Of a stretch of 16,571 bases of DNA, positions 14,498-16,571 are shown in pieces. Location: NCBI GenBank assembly GCA_003522945.1, contig DPHR01000151.1, forward strand, positions 1 through 16,571, in the 5' to 3' direction. Position 1 is the first letter of the stretch, and every line of letters begins with the position of its first letter. The DNA comes from Clostridiales bacterium. Lineage in GTDB: Bacteria > Bacillota > Clostridia > Oscillospirales > Oscillospiraceae. The position numbers were made by a program, and so were the translations under genes. A model generated the notes under the pieces. That model worked only from the letters and a program-made list of their open reading frames with translations, was not told the origin of the DNA and searched no databases.

Positions 14498-15049
14498 TTA
14501 TTTGTCGAGGATGGCTCCGAGCTCGTGGGACGCGCGATCCGGGTCATCGTTGATCACAGTATAATCATAGTTCGGCGCCAGCGCCATTTCGCGCCGTGCT
14601 GTGTCGAGCCGCGCACGGATCGTCTCTTCCGATTCCGTCCCGCGGCCGCGGAGACGGCGTTCCAGCGCATCCAGCCCCGGAGGGGCAAGGAACACGGTAA
14701 CGGCTTCGGGCAGCTTCTGCTTCACCTGCGCCGCGCCCTGCACTTCAATGTCCAGTATCACGGACACGCCGCTTTCCAGCCTCGAACAAACCTGTGACTT
14801 CGGCGTACCGTAGCAATTGCCGACAAACTCGGCATGCTCTAAAAGCTCGTCGTTCCGGATCATTTCCTCAAAACGCTCACGGGAAACGAAAAAGTAATCG
14901 ACGCCCTCCCTCTCTCCGGGGCGCGGGCGGCGCGTTGTGGCGGATACGGAGAACTCCACATTCTCCCGCCCCGCCATCATCTTTCCGATCACGGTGGATT
15001 TTCCGCAGCCGGACGGCCCGGAAATCACCAGCAGCTTACCGCGTTTCAT
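14498..15049 (-). CDS. gmk: Guanylate kinase
   Basis: A 183-aa enzyme that converts GMP to GDP with ATP. The P-loop GPSGCGKST (11-19) opens the protein, followed by SVSATTRRPRPGEREGVDY (GMP-binding region), FEEMIRNDELLEHAEFVGN and GTPKSQV; VILDIEVQGAAQVK carries the second part of the GMP site. Length is slightly below the common 200 or so because the C-terminus is short. Its ATG overlaps the remA stop by four bases. Gmk also sets the GTP pool, which in Firmicutes is tied to (p)ppGpp and to CodY activity; that is family knowledge. Confidence 0.97.
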   Translation of the reverse strand: MKRGKLLVISGPSGCGKSTVIGKMMAGRENVEFSVSATTRRPRPGEREGVDYFFVSRERFEEMIRNDELLEHAEFVGNCYGTPKSQVCSRLESGVSVILDIEVQGAAQVKQKLPEAVTVFLAPPGLDALERRLRGRGTESEETIRARLDTARREMALAPNYDYTVINDDPDRASHELGAILDK

Positions 15050-15318
15050 TCCTCGTCCCTCTCTTCCGCCGAAGGCTCTTCGCTGCGGCCGATCATGCGG
15101 GCGCTGACCGTTTCGGGCTGGAGCGCCGAGAGGATCACATGGCCGCTGTCCATGATGATGACCGCGCGCGTGCGGCGGCCATAGGTCGCGTCGATCAGCT
15201 CGCCGCGCTCGCGGACATCCTGAACGATGCGCTTGATCGGCGCGGATTCCGGGCTGACGATAGCGATCAGACGCGAGGCGGAAACGAGATTGCCGAAACC
15301 GATGTTAATGAGCTTCAT
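15046..15318 (-). CDS. remA: RemA family regulator (DUF370)
   Basis: A 90-aa protein of the RemA/YlzA family. MKLINIGFGNLVSASRLIAI and then SAPIKRIVQDVRERGELIDATYGRRTR are the family hallmarks; RTRAVIIMDSGHVILSALQPETV completes the core, and an acidic tail (about 79-90) is extra. In B. subtilis RemA forms a ring-like DNA-binding multimer that activates biofilm matrix and osmoprotection operons. Here it sits between yicC and gmk, as in B. subtilis. GAGGTG lies 5 bases before ATG, and the stop overlaps gmk by four bases. Confidence 0.94.
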   Translation of the reverse strand: MKLINIGFGNLVSASRLIAIVSPESAPIKRIVQDVRERGELIDATYGRRTRAVIIMDSGHVILSALQPETVSARMIGRSEEPSAEERDEE

Positions 15319-15327
15319 ATCCGCACC

Positions 15328-16212
15328 TCATTCCACGTTCTGCAGCTGCTCGCGGATCTTCTCGATCTCGGATTTGAGATCGACCACGACCTTGGCGAGA
15401 GATGCGTCGCTGCACTTGGAGCCAATGGTGTTGGATTCGCGGTTGAATTCCTGCACAAGGAAGTCCATCTTCCGGCCGATCGGAGAGCCTTCCTCCAGCA
15501 TGGTGCGGAACTGCGCAATGTGGCTGCGGAGCCGGACCGTCTCCTCGTCCACGGCGGTGCGGTCGGCGAAGATCGCGGCCTCGGTGATGACACGCTGCTC
15601 ATCGAGCGAGCGGTCGGCCAGAATGTCGCGCAGACGCGCTTCGAGACGCTCGCGGTATTCCTTCACCGTCTGCGGGGATCGCTCCTCCACAACGGAAACA
15701 AGCCCCTCAATGGTTTCGAGCTTTCCGAGCATGTCCCGGCGCAGCCGTTCGCCTTCGCGCTCGCGCATGGCGTTGAATTCCTCCACGGCTTTTGCCGTGA
15801 TCTCCGAGAGCGCCGCGGCGGCTTTGTCTTTATCCAGCTCGCGCCGCTCGACCGTGAGCACATCCGGGAATCGGGCAAGGCTGAATGCATTGAGTCCGCT
15901 TTCGAGTCCGAGCGTTTCGCCGATGCGCGCGACCGCGTCGCGGTAGCCGCGGGCAAGTTCCTCATTCACCGAAACGACCGTCCCGGAATCCTGCGAAGCC
16001 TGCGCCGATACAAAAACATCCACCTTGCCGCGCGAAACGCCGGTGGAGACCGCCTGCTTTACCGTATCCTCGGCAAAAAGGAAATTACGCGGCAGCCGGA
16101 CCGAACAGTCCAGATAGCGGTTGTTCACGCTTTTCAGCTCAACGGTGATCTCCTGACCCTCTACGGAGCCCTTGGCGCTTCCGTAGCCGGTCATACTGAG
16201 CAGTTTTCCCAT
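15328..16212 (-). CDS. yicC: YicC/YloC family endoribonuclease
   Basis: A 294-aa protein. SMTGYGSAKGSVEGQEITVE (near the N-terminus), KSVNNRYLDCSVRLPR and the C-terminal KCSDASLAKVVVDLKSEIEK, then IREQLQNVE, are diagnostic. E. coli YicC is reported as an endoribonuclease that lowers some small RNAs; the role in Firmicutes is less clear. ATG 16212 (MGKLLSMTGYG) gives the family length. A TTG at 16230 would add six residues, and a later ATG at 16194 would remove six. remA follows after nine bases. The 38 bases upstream to the next gene show no convincing promoter, so it probably shares a transcript with the upstream gene. Confidence 0.94.
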   Translation of the reverse strand: MGKLLSMTGYGSAKGSVEGQEITVELKSVNNRYLDCSVRLPRNFLFAEDTVKQAVSTGVSRGKVDVFVSAQASQDSGTVVSVNEELARGYRDAVARIGETLGLESGLNAFSLARFPDVLTVERRELDKDKAAAALSEITAKAVEEFNAMREREGERLRRDMLGKLETIEGLVSVVEERSPQTVKEYRERLEARLRDILADRSLDEQRVITEAAIFADRTAVDEETVRLRSHIAQFRTMLEEGSPIGRKMDFLVQEFNRESNTIGSKCSDASLAKVVVDLKSEIEKIREQLQNVE

Positions 16213-16250
16213 TTCTTCCCATCTCCCCAAATATGTGAATCAAAATGTTA

Positions 16251-16571
16251 TCAACAGCAGCAAATAAACGGCGCGCAGCCGCCGGAGGTGGCCATCAGCG
16301 CCATGCATGGACAGAACGCGCCGCAGTCGAGCGTGTTCATTCCAACGGCGCGTCCGCCCGCAAACGGGTCGTTCGCCTGACTTTCCATCTGAGCGACCGC
16401 CTGCCGGTATTCCGCATTGCCGGGATCCATCGACGCCGCCTGGCGGAAGTATTTGGACGCCTCGTCCATCCAGCCGCGGTGATATGCCACCGCACCCATA
16501 AGAAAATGCCATTCCGCATTCCGGTCCACGATCGAGCCGAGGATCATCTCCGCGCGGGCGAGATCGCCCGG
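16251..16571 (-). CDS. TPR protein with cysteine-rich C-terminus, probably a J-domain protein (5' end outside window)
   Basis: The frame is open to the window edge; 106 C-terminal residues are visible. They contain TPR-like helices (AEWHFLMGAVAYHRGWMDEA, then SKYFRQAASMDPGNAEYRQA), followed by a linker (SQANDPFAGGRAVG) and a cysteine-rich tail with seven Cys in about 27 residues, ending in Cys-Cys-Cys. This combination resembles the C-terminal half of short J-domain (DnaJ-like) proteins seen in Oscillospiraceae, where the J domain is N-terminal and then lies outside this window. That assignment comes from recall of the family, not from a visible J domain. The tail could bind a metal or be membrane-associated. 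It ends 38 bases before the chosen yicC start and probably shares its transcript. Confidence 0.6.
   Translation of the reverse strand, partial: PGDLARAEMILGSIVDRNAEWHFLMGAVAYHRGWMDEASKYFRQAASMDPGNAEYRQAVAQMESQANDPFAGGRAVGMNTLDCGAFCPCMALMATSGGCAPFICCC

Noticed and set aside
16213..16250. Possible promoter before yicC (TTGATA then TATTTG)
   Set aside because: The spacing is 15 bases, the -10 is poor, and the -35 overlaps the stop codon of the upstream gene. It is better explained as an AT-rich intergenic gap within an operon.
14794..16380. A 528-codon open frame on the plus strand opposite gmk, remA and yicC
   Set aside because: It is antisense to three well-recognised genes, its composition is Arg/Ala/Leu-rich with no recognisable domain, and long antisense frames are expected from the strong G/C bias at third codon positions. 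The same holds for the plus-strand frames at 3445-4395, 8176-9117 and 10209-11288.

Overview
The window reads as chromosome of an endospore-forming, GC-rich Clostridia, most likely an Oscillospirales/Oscillospiraceae-type gut Firmicute. The evidence is a Bacillus/Clostridium-type gene order (yicC-remA-gmk-rpoZ-priA-def-fmt-rsmB-rlmN-prpC-prkC-rsgA), a PASTA-domain Ser/Thr kinase, RemA, a DUF3794/LysM spore morphogenetic protein and an SLH-domain surface protein. This placement is inferred from gene content, not from a database search. I see no mobile element, CRISPR array, tRNA or rRNA.

Layout. Positions 1-1926 are on the plus strand: the 3' part of dapA (lysine/diaminopimelate synthesis), then a secreted SLH plus SGNH-hydrolase protein. 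A 15-bp perfect stem-loop flanked by A and T runs (1930-1963) ends this unit and the convergent yebC. From 1979 to the end everything is on the minus strand. yebC has its own near-consensus SigA promoter (2750-2778). Upstream of it lies a spore-envelope module: a 53-aa two-helix membrane protein (4425-4586), a 21-codon spoVM-like gene (4347-4412) and a SipL-like DUF3794/LysM gene (2788-4293) with a good SigE-like promoter in front of it (4319-4346). Further upstream is a long, tightly packed housekeeping operon (rsgA back to yicC) whose genes overlap by 4 or 8 bases or are a few bases apart. The window ends inside a gene for a TPR protein with a cysteine-rich tail, probably a J-domain protein.

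How the genes fit together. The operon couples nucleotide supply and transcription (gmk, rpoZ), replication restart (priA), initiator-Met processing (fmt, def), rRNA modification and ribosome assembly (rsmB, rlmN, rsgA) and a Ser/Thr phospho-signalling pair (prpC, prkC). Compared with the well-known B. subtilis order, coaBC is missing between rpoZ and priA. Between rsgA and spoVM, rpe and thiN are missing and the small membrane gene sits there instead. The spore module follows rsgA after a 61-base spacer that holds a 17-bp RNA hairpin covering the next ribosome binding site.

Most worth a second look: the very short spoVM-like gene, with its proline at the same position as in B. subtilis SpoVM; the SigE-like promoter of the SipL-like gene; the hairpin that hides a Shine-Dalgarno sequence; the unknown 53-aa membrane protein between them; and a PrkC activation loop in which the usual phospho-threonines are replaced by acidic residues. 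I did not find a wholly new defence or mobile system; the novelty lies in this compact spore-envelope module and its regulation.
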